Positions 1-7,599 of a stretch of 64,000 nt of DNA are shown here, piece after piece. The DNA lies in contig NZ_JACDNQ010000001.1 of the NCBI RefSeq assembly GCF_013839515.1, positions 62,001 to 126,000 of the forward strand. Direction: 5' to 3'. Under the pieces are notes generated by a model, which was given only the letters and a program-made list of their open reading frames with translations, did not search any database and was not told where the DNA came from. Each line of letters starts with the position of its first letter. The first letter of the stretch is position 1. The position numbers were made by a program, and so were the translations under genes. Origin of the DNA: Natronomonas salinimetallica. GTDB lineage: Archaea; Halobacteriota; Halobacteria; Halobacteriales; Haloarculaceae.

Positions 1-1
1 G

Positions 2-475
2 CTGACCGAACTCGGCTTCGAGGAGATCACGGATTACGACGAGCCGCCGGAGAGCCGCTTCAGTTTCGAGACGTACGTCGTCTCGGCCCACCGGACGCCG
101 GAGTTGATGTACGCCTACGGCGAGACGGCCCCCGACCGCGGTCTCGACGTCATCATCGCGGGGGCGGGCGGCAAGTCGGCCGACCTGCCGAACATGACCG
201 CCTCGATCGCCTATCCACTCCCCGTCGTCGGCGTCCCGGTCCAAGAGAAGTCGGTCGATTCGGTCGTGGGGATGCCGACCGGCGCGCCGATCGTCGCCGT
301 CGACGCCGGCAAGTCGTTCAACGCCGGCCTGTCAGCCGCCCAAATTCTCTCTCGAGCCTACCCCGAACTGGCGGACCGCCTCGAGGCGTATCACGACGAC
401 CTCCAGGACGGTGTCGGTGCCGTCTCGACGCGGCTCCACGAACTCGGGACGGAGCGGTTCCGCGAGGAACGCTAG
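2..475 (+). CDS. purE: PurE, 5-(carboxyamino)imidazole ribonucleotide mutase, 5' end missing
   Basis: Cytoplasmic purine-biosynthesis enzyme that moves the carboxyl group of N5-CAIR to give CAIR. The reading frame is open from base 2, so the N-terminus lies outside the window; 157 residues are visible. The class-defining SAHRTP motif with its catalytic His is near visible residue 30, followed by the substrate loop GAGGKSADLPNM and the conserved PVVGVPV and MPTGAPIVAVD segments. The C-terminal tail of about 35 residues after the catalytic core is longer than in bacterial PurE, as is usual in haloarchaea. It converges on taw2 with a 174-bp gap in which I see no gene. Identification is firm; only the N-terminus is unknown. 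Confidence 0.93.
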   Translation: MTELGFEEITDYDEPPESRFSFETYVVSAHRTPELMYAYGETAPDRGLDVIIAGAGGKSADLPNMTASIAYPLPVVGVPVQEKSVDSVVGMPTGAPIVAVDAGKSFNAGLSAAQILSRAYPELADRLEAYHDDLQDGVGAVSTRLHELGTERFREER

Positions 476-649
476 CCCGTCCGATCGATGGAGACGGAGC
501 CGACGGCGGCGGACGCTGCGACGGAGCGCGACTCGGTCGAGGAGTCGCCGGCGCGGGTGACCCTGTAGGTAATCGTCGCCGCGCTCGCGGCCAGGGGCGG
601 TCGTGCTGGCGTTTGCGGGTCGGCGCTGACGCCTCTCGGTCGCGCCTTC

Positions 650-1678
650 CTACTCGATGTGCGCGTCCACGACGCCGTGGACGACGCCCGCGCTGTGGCT
701 CTTGACGCGCCGAGCGTCGAATACGTCGACAGTTCGGCCGGCGGCCGCGGCGGCGTCCCGAAGCCGACCGAGTGGCCGGTCGGGAAACATCGCATCGGGC
801 GTCGCTTCGTGGAGGTGGACGATACCCCCTGAGACGAGTGCGTCCAGCGCCGTACCGAGGTACTCGTGGGCCTCGTAATACCCCATTACGACCCGATCCG
901 CGGTCGTCTCGACGGTCCGACAGTCGCCCAACAGGGCGTGGACGTTCCCCGTGACACCGTTCCGGCGGGCGTTCTCGACGAGTCGGCGGTGGGACGTAGG
1001 GTCGATCTCGGCGGCGGTCACCGACGCCCCCGCCCGCGCCATCGGTAGCGAAAAGTAGCCGATCCCGGCGAACATATCGAAGACGCGCTCGCCGGTCGAG
1101 ACGACATCGCCCATCCGGGCGCGTTCGGCCTTGTTGCCCGGCGAGAACATCGTCTCCGAGAGGTCGAGGGCGTACTCGATCCCGTGTTCGGTGTGGACCG
1201 TTTCGGTGTCGCCGGACCCGGCGACGACCTCGCCGGCTGGGTCCCGTCGTGTTCCGGAGATCCCGCCGCGGGCGAGGACAGTGTCGGCGTCGCCGTGGAC
1301 CTCGAGGAGCGCCTCGCCGACGGTTTCGCGCGCGTCGCGATCGAGCGTCCCCTCGACGGAGACGTCGCCGAAATCCACCAGCACGACGTTTCCGATCACC
1401 GCCCACGACGAGGGGGCTGCCTCGACGACGTGCTCCGGGACGCCGCGGGACCGGAGTACGTCCGCCAGCCCCCGCTCACGAACCGAGAGTTCGAGGGCGA
1501 CGACCGCCTCGACGTCGATCTCGGTGGGCCGGCGGGTGACCGGCAGCGCGACCCGATCGGCGTCGTAGGCTTCGATCCGACGGCTCGGATCGTAGACGCC
1601 CTCCGCCTCGAGCGCCTCGGCGACGCGTTCGGTTCGGGGCTTTTCGACGATCGCCGCCTTACCGGGACGGTCGGTCAT
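650..1678 (-). CDS. taw2: Taw2-like tRNA-Phe wybutosine-pathway aminocarboxypropyltransferase (Trm5/Tyw2 family)
   Basis: Class I SAM-dependent enzyme of the Trm5/Tyw2 family, 342 residues. SAM motif I is FDMFAGIGYFSLP at residues 200-212, followed by AAEIDP near 222; the N-terminal half is the family's RNA-binding part. At the motif IV position the sequence reads VVMGYYEA (263-270) rather than the NLP-type motif of the m1G37 methyltransferase Trm5, which favours the aminocarboxypropyl transfer role (Taw2, C7 of 4-demethylwyosine at tRNA-Phe position 37). Start chosen at ATG 1678, which gives the family length and overlaps the nmd3 end by 20 bp, so the two genes are probably cotranscribed and translationally coupled. 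A Trm5 paralogue function is the main alternative. Confidence 0.78.
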   Translation of the reverse strand: MTDRPGKAAIVEKPRTERVAEALEAEGVYDPSRRIEAYDADRVALPVTRRPTEIDVEAVVALELSVRERGLADVLRSRGVPEHVVEAAPSSWAVIGNVVLVDFGDVSVEGTLDRDARETVGEALLEVHGDADTVLARGGISGTRRDPAGEVVAGSGDTETVHTEHGIEYALDLSETMFSPGNKAERARMGDVVSTGERVFDMFAGIGYFSLPMARAGASVTAAEIDPTSHRRLVENARRNGVTGNVHALLGDCRTVETTADRVVMGYYEAHEYLGTALDALVSGGIVHLHEATPDAMFPDRPLGRLRDAAAAAGRTVDVFDARRVKSHSAGVVHGVVDAHIE

Positions 1679-2804
1679 CGTCGGAGCCCTCCTCGGGGAG
1701 AACGTGGAGCCCCTTACGGTGTTTGAGCACGGGCACCGACTCCGCGTCGGGGTCGAGGTAGTCGGGCCGGGGAATCGTCTTCGACTCGAAGGTGTCGGGG
1801 TCGAGGACCTGGACGGCGTGGGCGTCCTCGACGGCGACGAGCGTCGTCGCCTCGGCGTCGGTACGCTCGCCGAGTTTCCGTGCGTCGGGGTCGATCCCCT
1901 CCTCGAAGTCGGCCTCATAGCGCTCGCCCGTGGCGAGTCGGATCCCCTTCAGATTGCCGTGGGCGCTCCTCACGAGGACGGGACCGTCGCCGTCGTCGAG
2001 GTCGATCACGTCGCCGGGGGTGTAGGGCGGCAGCCGGGCGGTGAACGTGACCCGATACACCTCGTTGCCGTCGCTGTCCTCCGTGACGAGTGTCGGCGCA
2101 TCCGAGACGGCCCCGCCCAGTTCGGCGACGATCCGTTTTGCGATCCCCTGGCCCATCTGGTTCGTCGATATCTTCATGTCGACGCCGTCGTCGGTCCGGG
2201 TCGTCTCGGTGATGAAGGCGTTTCGGTCGCCGGTTGCCTCCCGGTCGGCGATGTACGACTCCGCGATCTCGACTGCGCGGTCGTTTTCCGCCGGCGTCGG
2301 CGTCCGATCCGTCCCTCGAACCTGGACGATACTGGCGTAGTAATCGCCGGCGATCCGACCGCAACGGTCGCAGGTCTGTCTGGCGATATAGACCGGGACA
2401 GTGACGTCCTCCGAGAGGGCCGTCTCGCGAACCCGACCGCTAAACAGACAGTGCATGCGGATGGTGTTCTGGTCGACCTGTTCGGGGTCGACGCTCCACT
2501 CGACGTCGCCGGCGTCGACGTGGACCGAGAGCCGTTCGGCCGTCTCGTCGACGGCGATGTCGGTGTAATCGCGTGCGCCGACGTCGACCCACCGATTGCC
2601 GCGGTGTAGCGCCCCACAGCGGCTACACACACGGATCTCGATGCGCTCGGGTGCGTCGACGAGGTCGAACGACTCGAAGTAACACCCGTCACACAACACG
2701 GCGTCTGGATCGCGGGGGCCGCCGGGGAGGTCGACCTCCGGCGACCGCTCGATCTCGTCGCCACAGCGCGGGCAGAACGCCCCCGATCGGGACCCGGAAC
2801 TCAT
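1659..2804 (-). CDS. NMD3 family protein, archaeal homologue of the 60S export adaptor
   Basis: A 381-residue cytoplasmic protein with the cysteine-rich N-terminus of the NMD3 family: CPRC near residue 11, CDGC, CSRCGALH and CDRCGRIAGDYY, consistent with zinc-binding ribbons. Eukaryotic NMD3 binds the large ribosomal subunit; archaeal members are thought to act in late large-subunit assembly or quality control, and that role is inferred here. The start is the ATG at 2804, not the in-frame ATG 54 bp upstream, because a TTTAAA box lies 25-30 bp before it. It is the first gene of a pair with taw2, which overlaps its end, joining ribosome and tRNA maturation in one transcript. Confidence 0.88.
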   Translation of the reverse strand: MSSGSRSGAFCPRCGDEIERSPEVDLPGGPRDPDAVLCDGCYFESFDLVDAPERIEIRVCSRCGALHRGNRWVDVGARDYTDIAVDETAERLSVHVDAGDVEWSVDPEQVDQNTIRMHCLFSGRVRETALSEDVTVPVYIARQTCDRCGRIAGDYYASIVQVRGTDRTPTPAENDRAVEIAESYIADREATGDRNAFITETTRTDDGVDMKISTNQMGQGIAKRIVAELGGAVSDAPTLVTEDSDGNEVYRVTFTARLPPYTPGDVIDLDDGDGPVLVRSAHGNLKGIRLATGERYEADFEEGIDPDARKLGERTDAEATTLVAVEDAHAVQVLDPDTFESKTIPRPDYLDPDAESVPVLKHRKGLHVLPEEGSDDDRPSR

Positions 2805-2828
2805 TATCAGGAGTATCCGCCCGAGTCG

Positions 2829-2834
2829 TTTAAA
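2829..2834 (-). promoter_or_regulatory. TATA-like element for the NMD3 gene
   Basis: TTTAAA inside the palindrome CGTTTAAACG, centred about 27 bp upstream of the ATG at 2804. This spacing predicts a leaderless transcript starting at or next to the start codon. Confidence 0.55.
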
Positions 2835-2900
2835 CGGCCCGGACCGCGGCGACGGCAACCGGCCGCATGGATGCGTCCGAACGGAACATACGGCCGGGCG

Positions 2901-3500
2901 CTACCGGTGTCCTTCGGTCAGGCGCTCGACGTATTTCGCCACCACGTCGACCTCGAGGTGGACCGGGTCGCCGACCGATTTCGTAGAGAGCGTCGTCGCC
3001 TCGTACGTTGCGGGGATGATGGCGACGCCGAAATCGTCCTCGCGGAGGTCAGCCACCGTCAGCGAGATGCCGTCGACCGCGATAGAGCCCTTCTCGACTA
3101 CGTACCGTGCCATCTCGGCGGGCAACGAGACGTCGAAGACCCAATCGCCGCCCTCGCCGCCGACCCGTTCGATCCCCGTTACCTCGCCGAGGCCGTCGAC
3201 GTGGCCCTGAACGAAGTGGCCGTCGAAGCGGCCGTCGGCGGGGAGAGCGCGTTCGAGGTTGATCGCCGTCCCGACCGTGACCGAGCCGAGATACGTCCGT
3301 TCGAGCGTCTCCTCGGAGAGGAACAACTCGAAGCGCTCGGCATCGAACGCCTCGACTGTCAGACACGCACCGCTTATCGCGACGCTTTGGCCCTCCTCGA
3401 GTTCGTCACTGAATGGCGCGGTGACTTCGATACGCCGTCCTTCGTCCGTGTCCTCGACCGAGACGACCTCACCCGTCGCCTCGACGATGCCGGTGAACAT
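2901..3500 (-). CDS. ribE: Riboflavin synthase (alpha type)
   Basis: Dismutates two molecules of 6,7-dimethyl-8-ribityllumazine to riboflavin plus the pyrimidinedione precursor. The 199-residue protein starts with the signature MFTGIVE and consists of two tandem lumazine-binding domains (about 1-97 and 98-190). SGACLTV in the first repeat is mirrored by DGISLTV in the second, and FVQGHVDG marks the second domain start. Length matches bacterial-type trimeric RibE rather than the short archaeal RibC, as is normal in haloarchaea. It runs in the same direction as nmd3-taw2 but is separated by 96 bp with a separate promoter for nmd3. Confidence 0.95.
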   Translation of the reverse strand: MFTGIVEATGEVVSVEDTDEGRRIEVTAPFSDELEEGQSVAISGACLTVEAFDAERFELFLSEETLERTYLGSVTVGTAINLERALPADGRFDGHFVQGHVDGLGEVTGIERVGGEGGDWVFDVSLPAEMARYVVEKGSIAVDGISLTVADLREDDFGVAIIPATYEATTLSTKSVGDPVHLEVDVVAKYVERLTEGHR

Positions 3501-3579
3501 GGCCGCTGTTGGACCGTCGGTACCGAAAGGCTGTCGTCACACGGCGACTTTTTGTTCCCCAGCGCCCATCGATACACGA

Positions 3580-3939
3580 ATGAAGCTGCTCGATACGCTC
3601 ACGCTCTTCGGAACGGTCGCGCTCGCGGCACCGATCGGGCTTCTCGGCATCGAGGAACTCCTCGTCGGGGGACGCCCCATCGTCGGCGGCGGCTTCGTGT
3701 TCGTCGCGGGCGCGCTCGTCGCTGGGGGCTACTTCAGGCCGAGCCTGTCGTCGATCGTGATCGGAAGCGTCGGCGATGTGGTCGTCGGTGGTGGCGACCG
3801 CGATGCGGCGGCCGATGCCGACGGTGACGCCGACGCCAGTACCGATACCGACGGTGACGCCGACGCCAGTACCGATACCGGCCGCAACCGCGGTGGCGAC
3901 GGCGTCGGCGACGAAGAGGTATATAAGGGACGGGGGTGA
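3580..3939 (+). CDS. Small two-helix membrane protein with acidic repetitive tail (DUF7533-like)
   Basis: A 119-residue protein of unknown function. Residues 1-65 hold two predicted membrane helices (around LTLFGTVALAAPIGLLG and GFVFVAGALVAGG), followed by a tail rich in Asp, Ala, Gly and Thr built partly from a 30-bp tandem repeat. The N-terminal part resembles the protein encoded immediately downstream (TLxLxGTxxxAxPxGLxG shared), so the two look like a tandem duplication. I associate both with the haloarchaeal DUF7533-type small membrane proteins from memory. The start ATG at 3580 gives the matching N-terminus; an in-frame ATG further upstream would overlap ribE antisense. Confidence 0.65.
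   Translation: MKLLDTLTLFGTVALAAPIGLLGIEELLVGGRPIVGGGFVFVAGALVAGGYFRPSLSSIVIGSVGDVVVGGGDRDAAADADGDADASTDTDGDADASTDTGRNRGGDGVGDEEVYKGRG
3820..3879 (+). repeat. Two 30-bp tandem units in the coding tail
   Basis: Two exact adjacent 30-bp copies (3820-3849 and 3850-3879) encode repeats of a DGDADASTDT pattern in the acidic tail. Unit length is a multiple of three, so copy-number change keeps the frame. Confidence 0.9.
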
Positions 3940-3948
3940 ACGAACGCC

Positions 3949-4179
3949 ATGGCTCTCGGGATCGTTCGAACCCTTCAGTTGGCCGGAACGCTCGTCGTCG
4001 CGGGGCCGGTCGGGCTTGTCGGCGTCTTCAACCTCCTCGAAGGACGACTCGTGCTCGGCGTCCTCTTTCTCGCCGCGGCGCTCGGACTGGTCGGCGTCAG
4101 CGAGTATATGTACCTCCGGCTGACCGATCAGACCGTCGGACGGCTCCGGCGACTGAAAGGCGTCCGTGGCGACGAGTGA
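3949..4179 (+). CDS. Small two-helix membrane protein, paralogue of the preceding gene
   Basis: A 76-residue protein of unknown function with two predicted membrane helices (about 8-28 and 35-56) and a basic C-terminus ending near RLRRLKG. It aligns with the N-terminal half of the gene 9 bp upstream but lacks the acidic tail, so the pair is probably one transcript that arose by duplication. The alternation of GTLVVAGPVGLVGVFNLLEG with a second hydrophobic run is the DUF7533-like pattern. No catalytic motif is visible. Confidence 0.7.
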   Translation: MALGIVRTLQLAGTLVVAGPVGLVGVFNLLEGRLVLGVLFLAAALGLVGVSEYMYLRLTDQTVGRLRRLKGVRGDE

Positions 4180-4473
4180 CCGAATCCGGACGGGCGTCGT
4201 CGTGTGCCGTCGAGGGCCGAATCCGGACTGAGACTCGGCGGGATCGCGTGACGGCGACCCGTCTCAGGACCCGATCGTCTCTAGATTCGATTTCGGTGTC
4301 GCTGACGGTCTCCCCCGTCGCAATGGGGAGCGGACGCCGGGGATCCAGTTGCCCGACTTCGCCGCGATCACCTCGGAATCGGGGTTCGTGTACCCCTTTC
4401 GGAAACGTCCCCGCGAGCAGACCGCCAACACCCGCAACGCGGCCCTTTTCCCCGCCGATACAGTACATCTGCC
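4180..4473. other. 294-bp gap with no convincing gene
   Basis: Lies between the small membrane protein pair and the THUMP methyltransferase. I searched both strands for tRNA, RNase P or SRP RNA signatures and saw none. A minus-strand open frame covers 4264-4638 but runs into the methyltransferase gene and has arginine-rich shadow composition. A short stem (GGGGT/ACCCC) occurs around 4381-4396. Confidence 0.5.
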
Positions 4474-5580
4474 GTGAGGCTTCTCGCGACGACGAACGGC
4501 GGGTTGGAAACGATCGCGGCCGGAGAGATACACGAGCTCGTCGGGAGCGACGCGTCGAGACATCACCGGGGAGTCGTCGAGTTCGACGGCGACGAGGCGG
4601 ACGTCTACGAACTCCACTGTCGGGGGCGGACGCTTCATCGAATCATGGCCGTATTAGTCGACGACACCGTCGAGGAACTCGAAGACGTCTATGCGGCGAC
4701 CGAGCGTGGCCCGATCGCCGACCGGCTCCCCGAGGCCGACTTCGGCGTCGTCGGTACCCGCCACGGCGAGCACGCGTTCACGAGCGTCGACGTCGCCGAG
4801 CGGGTCGGACAGGCGGTTATCGACGCCTACCGCGACGCGACGGGAGTACGGCTCCCCGTCGACCTGGACGACCCGACCGTCCGACTGGAGGCGTATCTCT
4901 ACGACGACCGCTTCACGCTCGCGGTCGATCTGACCGGCGCGTCGCTTCACAAGCGGCCCTACCGGGTCTGTGAACACGACGCGCCGGTCCGAGGGACGCT
5001 CGCGTACGCGATGCTCCGGATCGCCGGGTGGACGCCCGACGACCGGCTCGTCGATCCGATGGCCGGGTCGGCGACGATTCCGACGGAGGCGGCTCTGGCG
5101 GCAACGGAGGCGGTTCCGCGTCCCGACCTCGATCCGAACTTCGGGGCGCTCCCCGGCTACGACGGCGACCGGTTTCGACGACGCCACGAGGCGTATGCGA
5201 CGGCGTCGGCGGCGCTGGAGGCGACGGATCCGTCCGCCCTCGATATCGAGGCGCGGGAGGTCCGGGCGCGGTGGCGACGGTGTGCGCGAGTCAACCGCGA
5301 GGCGGCCGAACTGGAGGACGCCTTCGGCATCGTCGACGCCGACGCTCGGACCGCGTCGATCGACGCCGACTGCGTCGTGACGAACCTCCCGTTCGGGGTC
5401 CGGACGGGAACGGACCTTCGGGAGCTCTATGCGGGGTTCGTTGATCGGCTCGAAGCGGGTAGCGTCGGCCGACTCGTCGCGTTGACGACGAGCCCCGAAC
5501 TGCTCCCCGTCGATCCGACCGAACGCTACGAGATCCCCTACGGCCGCCTCGACGCGACGATCGTCGTCTGGGAGCCCTGA
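4474..5580 (+). CDS. THUMP-domain RNA guanine-N2 methyltransferase (Trm14/TrmN-like)
   Basis: A 368-residue SAM-dependent tRNA methyltransferase. The N-terminal 150 residues match a ferredoxin-like plus THUMP RNA-binding region, and the C-terminal half is a Rossmann methyltransferase with VDPMAGSATIPTEAA near residue 190 as SAM motif I and NLPFGVRTG near 307 as the (N/D)PP(Y/F)-type catalytic loop of amino-group methyltransferases. The best fits are Trm14/TrmN (m2G6 of tRNA) or the related archaeal Trm-G10; the sequence alone does not decide. The start is a GTG at 4474, supported by the family N-terminus LLATTNGGLE that follows at once. Confidence 0.82.
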   Translation: MRLLATTNGGLETIAAGEIHELVGSDASRHHRGVVEFDGDEADVYELHCRGRTLHRIMAVLVDDTVEELEDVYAATERGPIADRLPEADFGVVGTRHGEHAFTSVDVAERVGQAVIDAYRDATGVRLPVDLDDPTVRLEAYLYDDRFTLAVDLTGASLHKRPYRVCEHDAPVRGTLAYAMLRIAGWTPDDRLVDPMAGSATIPTEAALAATEAVPRPDLDPNFGALPGYDGDRFRRRHEAYATASAALEATDPSALDIEAREVRARWRRCARVNREAAELEDAFGIVDADARTASIDADCVVTNLPFGVRTGTDLRELYAGFVDRLEAGSVGRLVALTTSPELLPVDPTERYEIPYGRLDATIVVWEP

Positions 5581-5630
5581 ATCCCCCGTTTTCGTTCGCC
5601 CGCGTCCGGTCGACGACGACGATCCGATAC

Positions 5631-5638
5631 CTTTATGA
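5631..5638 (+). promoter_or_regulatory. TATA-like element with long downstream leader
   Basis: CTTTATGA following GATAC. It is about 140 bp upstream of the 67-residue gene at 5778, so a transcript starting near 5660 would carry an approximately 118-nt leader, unusual in a genome where most genes appear leaderless. The leader includes a short open frame from ATG 5664 (or 5652) to TAA 5723. Confidence 0.45.
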
Positions 5639-5777
5639 ACAATCATGAGGTATGGGTGAGTACATGCGAGACACTGCTCGCGGCTATGGATCGTCGCTCG
5701 CCCTCGGGGTACACGTAGACTAATTTCTCTGTGTCCGCACCGCTGACGACTACCCCGACCCCATCCCGAACCCAACA

Positions 5778-5981
5778 ATGAGCACGAATCCGCAGACGAC
5801 GCCCGAACCGAAACCGACCACACAGACGACCGAGATCGCCGCCCGCCGCGGTAGCGATCCGTGGGCTACCCCCGACGAGTCGACATCGAGTCCGGCCCGC
5901 CGAACCCAACGGCAGTTCGAGCCGACGGCCCGGAACCGGCTGAAGAACCTCATGGACGACGAGAACGCCTACTGCAAATAA
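5778..5981 (+). CDS. Small hydrophilic protein of unknown function
   Basis: A 67-residue protein with no recognised domain. The N-terminal third is Thr/Pro-rich (TTPEPKPTTQTTE), the middle contains IAARRGSDPW, and the C-terminal part RRTQRQFEPTARNRLKNL is basic and likely helical. That contrast with the usual acidic composition suggests nucleic-acid or membrane-surface contact, which is inference only. A plausible TATA element lies upstream with a long leader. It converges on the SAM-hydrolase gene. Coding status is supported by codon use and absence of a better frame. Confidence 0.6.
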   Translation: MSTNPQTTPEPKPTTQTTEIAARRGSDPWATPDESTSSPARRTQRQFEPTARNRLKNLMDDENAYCK

Positions 5982-6065
5982 GGACGGATCACCGCTGTGC
6001 GTCCGTCGAGGAACGAAAAGCACCCCTGCGGTACACCGTCCACGGGCGGAGCAGGCCGAGGCGGG

Positions 6066-6857
6066 TCACGAGAACCCGATCCGGACGTCGTCGCCGACGT
6101 CGAGCCCGAACGCGTCGTCACCGCGCCCCCGGTTGACCGCGAGTTCGACGTTCCCGTGGCTGCCGACGGTTACGATGCCCTCGTCCCCCTCCGCGTGGGC
6201 GTACGAACGGACGACCGGGGTCGGTTCGCCGTCGACCCGGACCACGCTTCGGTTTCCGAGTACCGTCCCCGGGACGTTCGTGATGACGTTGCCGAAGCCG
6301 TCGACGACGAGGACGTCACCCACCACCCCGTCGTCGGTGCGTTCCGGTTCGGGAATCCCGAGGTCGACGGCGTCGCCGGCGGGCGAAATCCCGTCGAGTT
6401 CGGGGAGTCGGTCGATCCCGGCCTCGTGGACCACTGCAGCCCCAGGGGCGAACACGTCCCTGCCGTGGAACGTCGAACTCCGGGGGTCGCCGACGTCGAG
6501 TTCGTAGACGTCGATGTCGGCGTGGTCCTCGATATCGGCGTGGTGGTCGTCCCCGGCGTCCGCGAGCGCGCGAGCAGGCGGGAGCAACACGCCGTTGTCC
6601 GGGCCGACGAGTACGTGATCGCCGGCCCGGACGACCAGGGCCGCACGATCGGTGCCGACGCCGGGATCGACGACGACCAGATGCACCGCGGGCGGGAACT
6701 CCGGCAGGACCTTCCTGAGCCAGAAGGCGGCCGCGCGGACGTCCTGCCGCGGGAACTCGTGGCCGATATCGACGAGACGGGCCTCACAACGGCTGAGGAT
6801 CGCACCCTTCATCGCCGCGGGATAGGGCGTGCCGAAATCGGAGGCGAGCGTGATCAT
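6066..6857 (-). CDS. SAM hydroxide adenosyltransferase (DUF62 family)
   Basis: Cytoplasmic enzyme of the fluorinase-like DUF62 family that hydrolyses S-adenosylmethionine to adenosine and methionine using an activated water. The 263-residue protein begins with MITLASDFGT, the N-terminal loop whose Asp binds the SAM ribose, and has VVDPGVGTDR near residue 84 and VGPDNGVL near 106, all family hallmarks. The C-terminal beta-barrel includes DGFGNVITN. It lies 17 bp downstream of nadM on the same strand, so the two are likely one transcript; both handle adenylated nucleotides. Confidence 0.9.
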   Translation of the reverse strand: MITLASDFGTPYPAAMKGAILSRCEARLVDIGHEFPRQDVRAAAFWLRKVLPEFPPAVHLVVVDPGVGTDRAALVVRAGDHVLVGPDNGVLLPPARALADAGDDHHADIEDHADIDVYELDVGDPRSSTFHGRDVFAPGAAVVHEAGIDRLPELDGISPAGDAVDLGIPEPERTDDGVVGDVLVVDGFGNVITNVPGTVLGNRSVVRVDGEPTPVVRSYAHAEGDEGIVTVGSHGNVELAVNRGRGDDAFGLDVGDDVRIGFS

Positions 6858-6874
6858 GTATCCTTTGATCGCCT

Positions 6875-7429
6875 TTAGTCGTCGGCCGGGTCGCCGTTCC
6901 CGTTGACCCTGTCGGCCCCGTTGGTATCGGTCTGTGAGATCTGTTGAATCCGCTCTGCTCCTTCGATCTCGCCGATGACCTCGGCGACGGTCCGGGGGAC
7001 GAGCGACTCCCAGTCGTCGCCGTTTACCATCCGCTGGCGCACTTCGGTCCCTTCGAACTCGTCGCGTTGGAACATCGGCGACTGTCTGACCTCGATGTCG
7101 GCCTCCTCGAAGAGTCGGACGACGAGCGGGTTATTCGAGTACGCGACGTCGAACCGCGGGCTCATCGATTGGACGTGGCCGACCCAGACGGCGTTGCGGT
7201 TGAGATCCTCGATCGGGACGGCGTACGTCGTCATCTCGAACTCCGCGAGTGCCTTCGTGATCATCATGATCCGCTCGCCGGCGGTGAAGGGATTCCGGAC
7301 GGTGTGGGATTTGTCCGCGCTCCCGATCCCCACGACGAGTTCGTCGATCTCCTCGCGTATCCGGTCGACCATCGCGTGGTGGCCTTCGTGGAACGGCTGG
7401 AACCGCCCGATATAGAACCCCCGCGTCAT
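6875..7429 (-). CDS. nadM: Nicotinamide-nucleotide adenylyltransferase, archaeal NadM
   Basis: Makes NAD+ from NMN and ATP. The 184-residue nucleotidyltransferase carries GRFQPFHEGHH at residues 7-17 (the HxGH nucleotide-binding signature), VVGIGSADKSHT, the family's NPFTAGERIMM, and EGTEVRQRM near 139 corresponding to the ISSTEIR motif. The ATG at 7429 is preferred to the one 27 bp upstream because the signature starts at residue 7 and a TATA-like box is 25-32 bp before it. The C-terminal 20 residues are Gly/Asn/Asp-rich and not part of the core fold. Confidence 0.95.
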   Translation of the reverse strand: MTRGFYIGRFQPFHEGHHAMVDRIREEIDELVVGIGSADKSHTVRNPFTAGERIMMITKALAEFEMTTYAVPIEDLNRNAVWVGHVQSMSPRFDVAYSNNPLVVRLFEEADIEVRQSPMFQRDEFEGTEVRQRMVNGDDWESLVPRTVAEVIGEIEGAERIQQISQTDTNGADRVNGNGDPADD

Positions 7430-7453
7430 GTCGGTGAGTGAGTGGGGGGACAT

Positions 7454-7461
7454 CATAAACC
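7454..7461 (-). promoter_or_regulatory. TATA-like element for nadM
   Basis: On the minus strand this reads GGTTTATG, 25-32 bp upstream of the nadM ATG, consistent with a leaderless transcript. Confidence 0.5.
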
Positions 7462-7551
7462 CGGCGAGTCGGAGTCGGCCATCGGGGCTGAGCGGCCGAC
7501 GTGGCCGCCTTGCTGCGGGTTTGTCCGTCGGCAGCGCGTGACTCGGGGAGA

Positions 7552-7560
7552 AAGTATATC
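7552..7560 (+). promoter_or_regulatory. TATA-like element for lonB
   Basis: AAGTATATC about 40-48 bp upstream of the lonB ATG, predicting a leader of about 15 nt. It is separate from the divergent nadM box. Confidence 0.5.
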
Positions 7561-7599
7561 AGTCGATAACCCATCCTTACGGGTAGCAGAAACGTTTCT

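Noticed and set aside
476-649. Minus-strand peptide covering the purE-taw2 gap
   Set aside because: It has no domain or promoter, and the frame overlaps taw2 in another phase; treated as non-coding.
4264-4468. Possible structured RNA or small gene upstream of the THUMP methyltransferase
   Set aside because: No tRNA T-arm, RNase P or SRP RNA core motif could be matched, and the minus-strand peptide has shadow composition.
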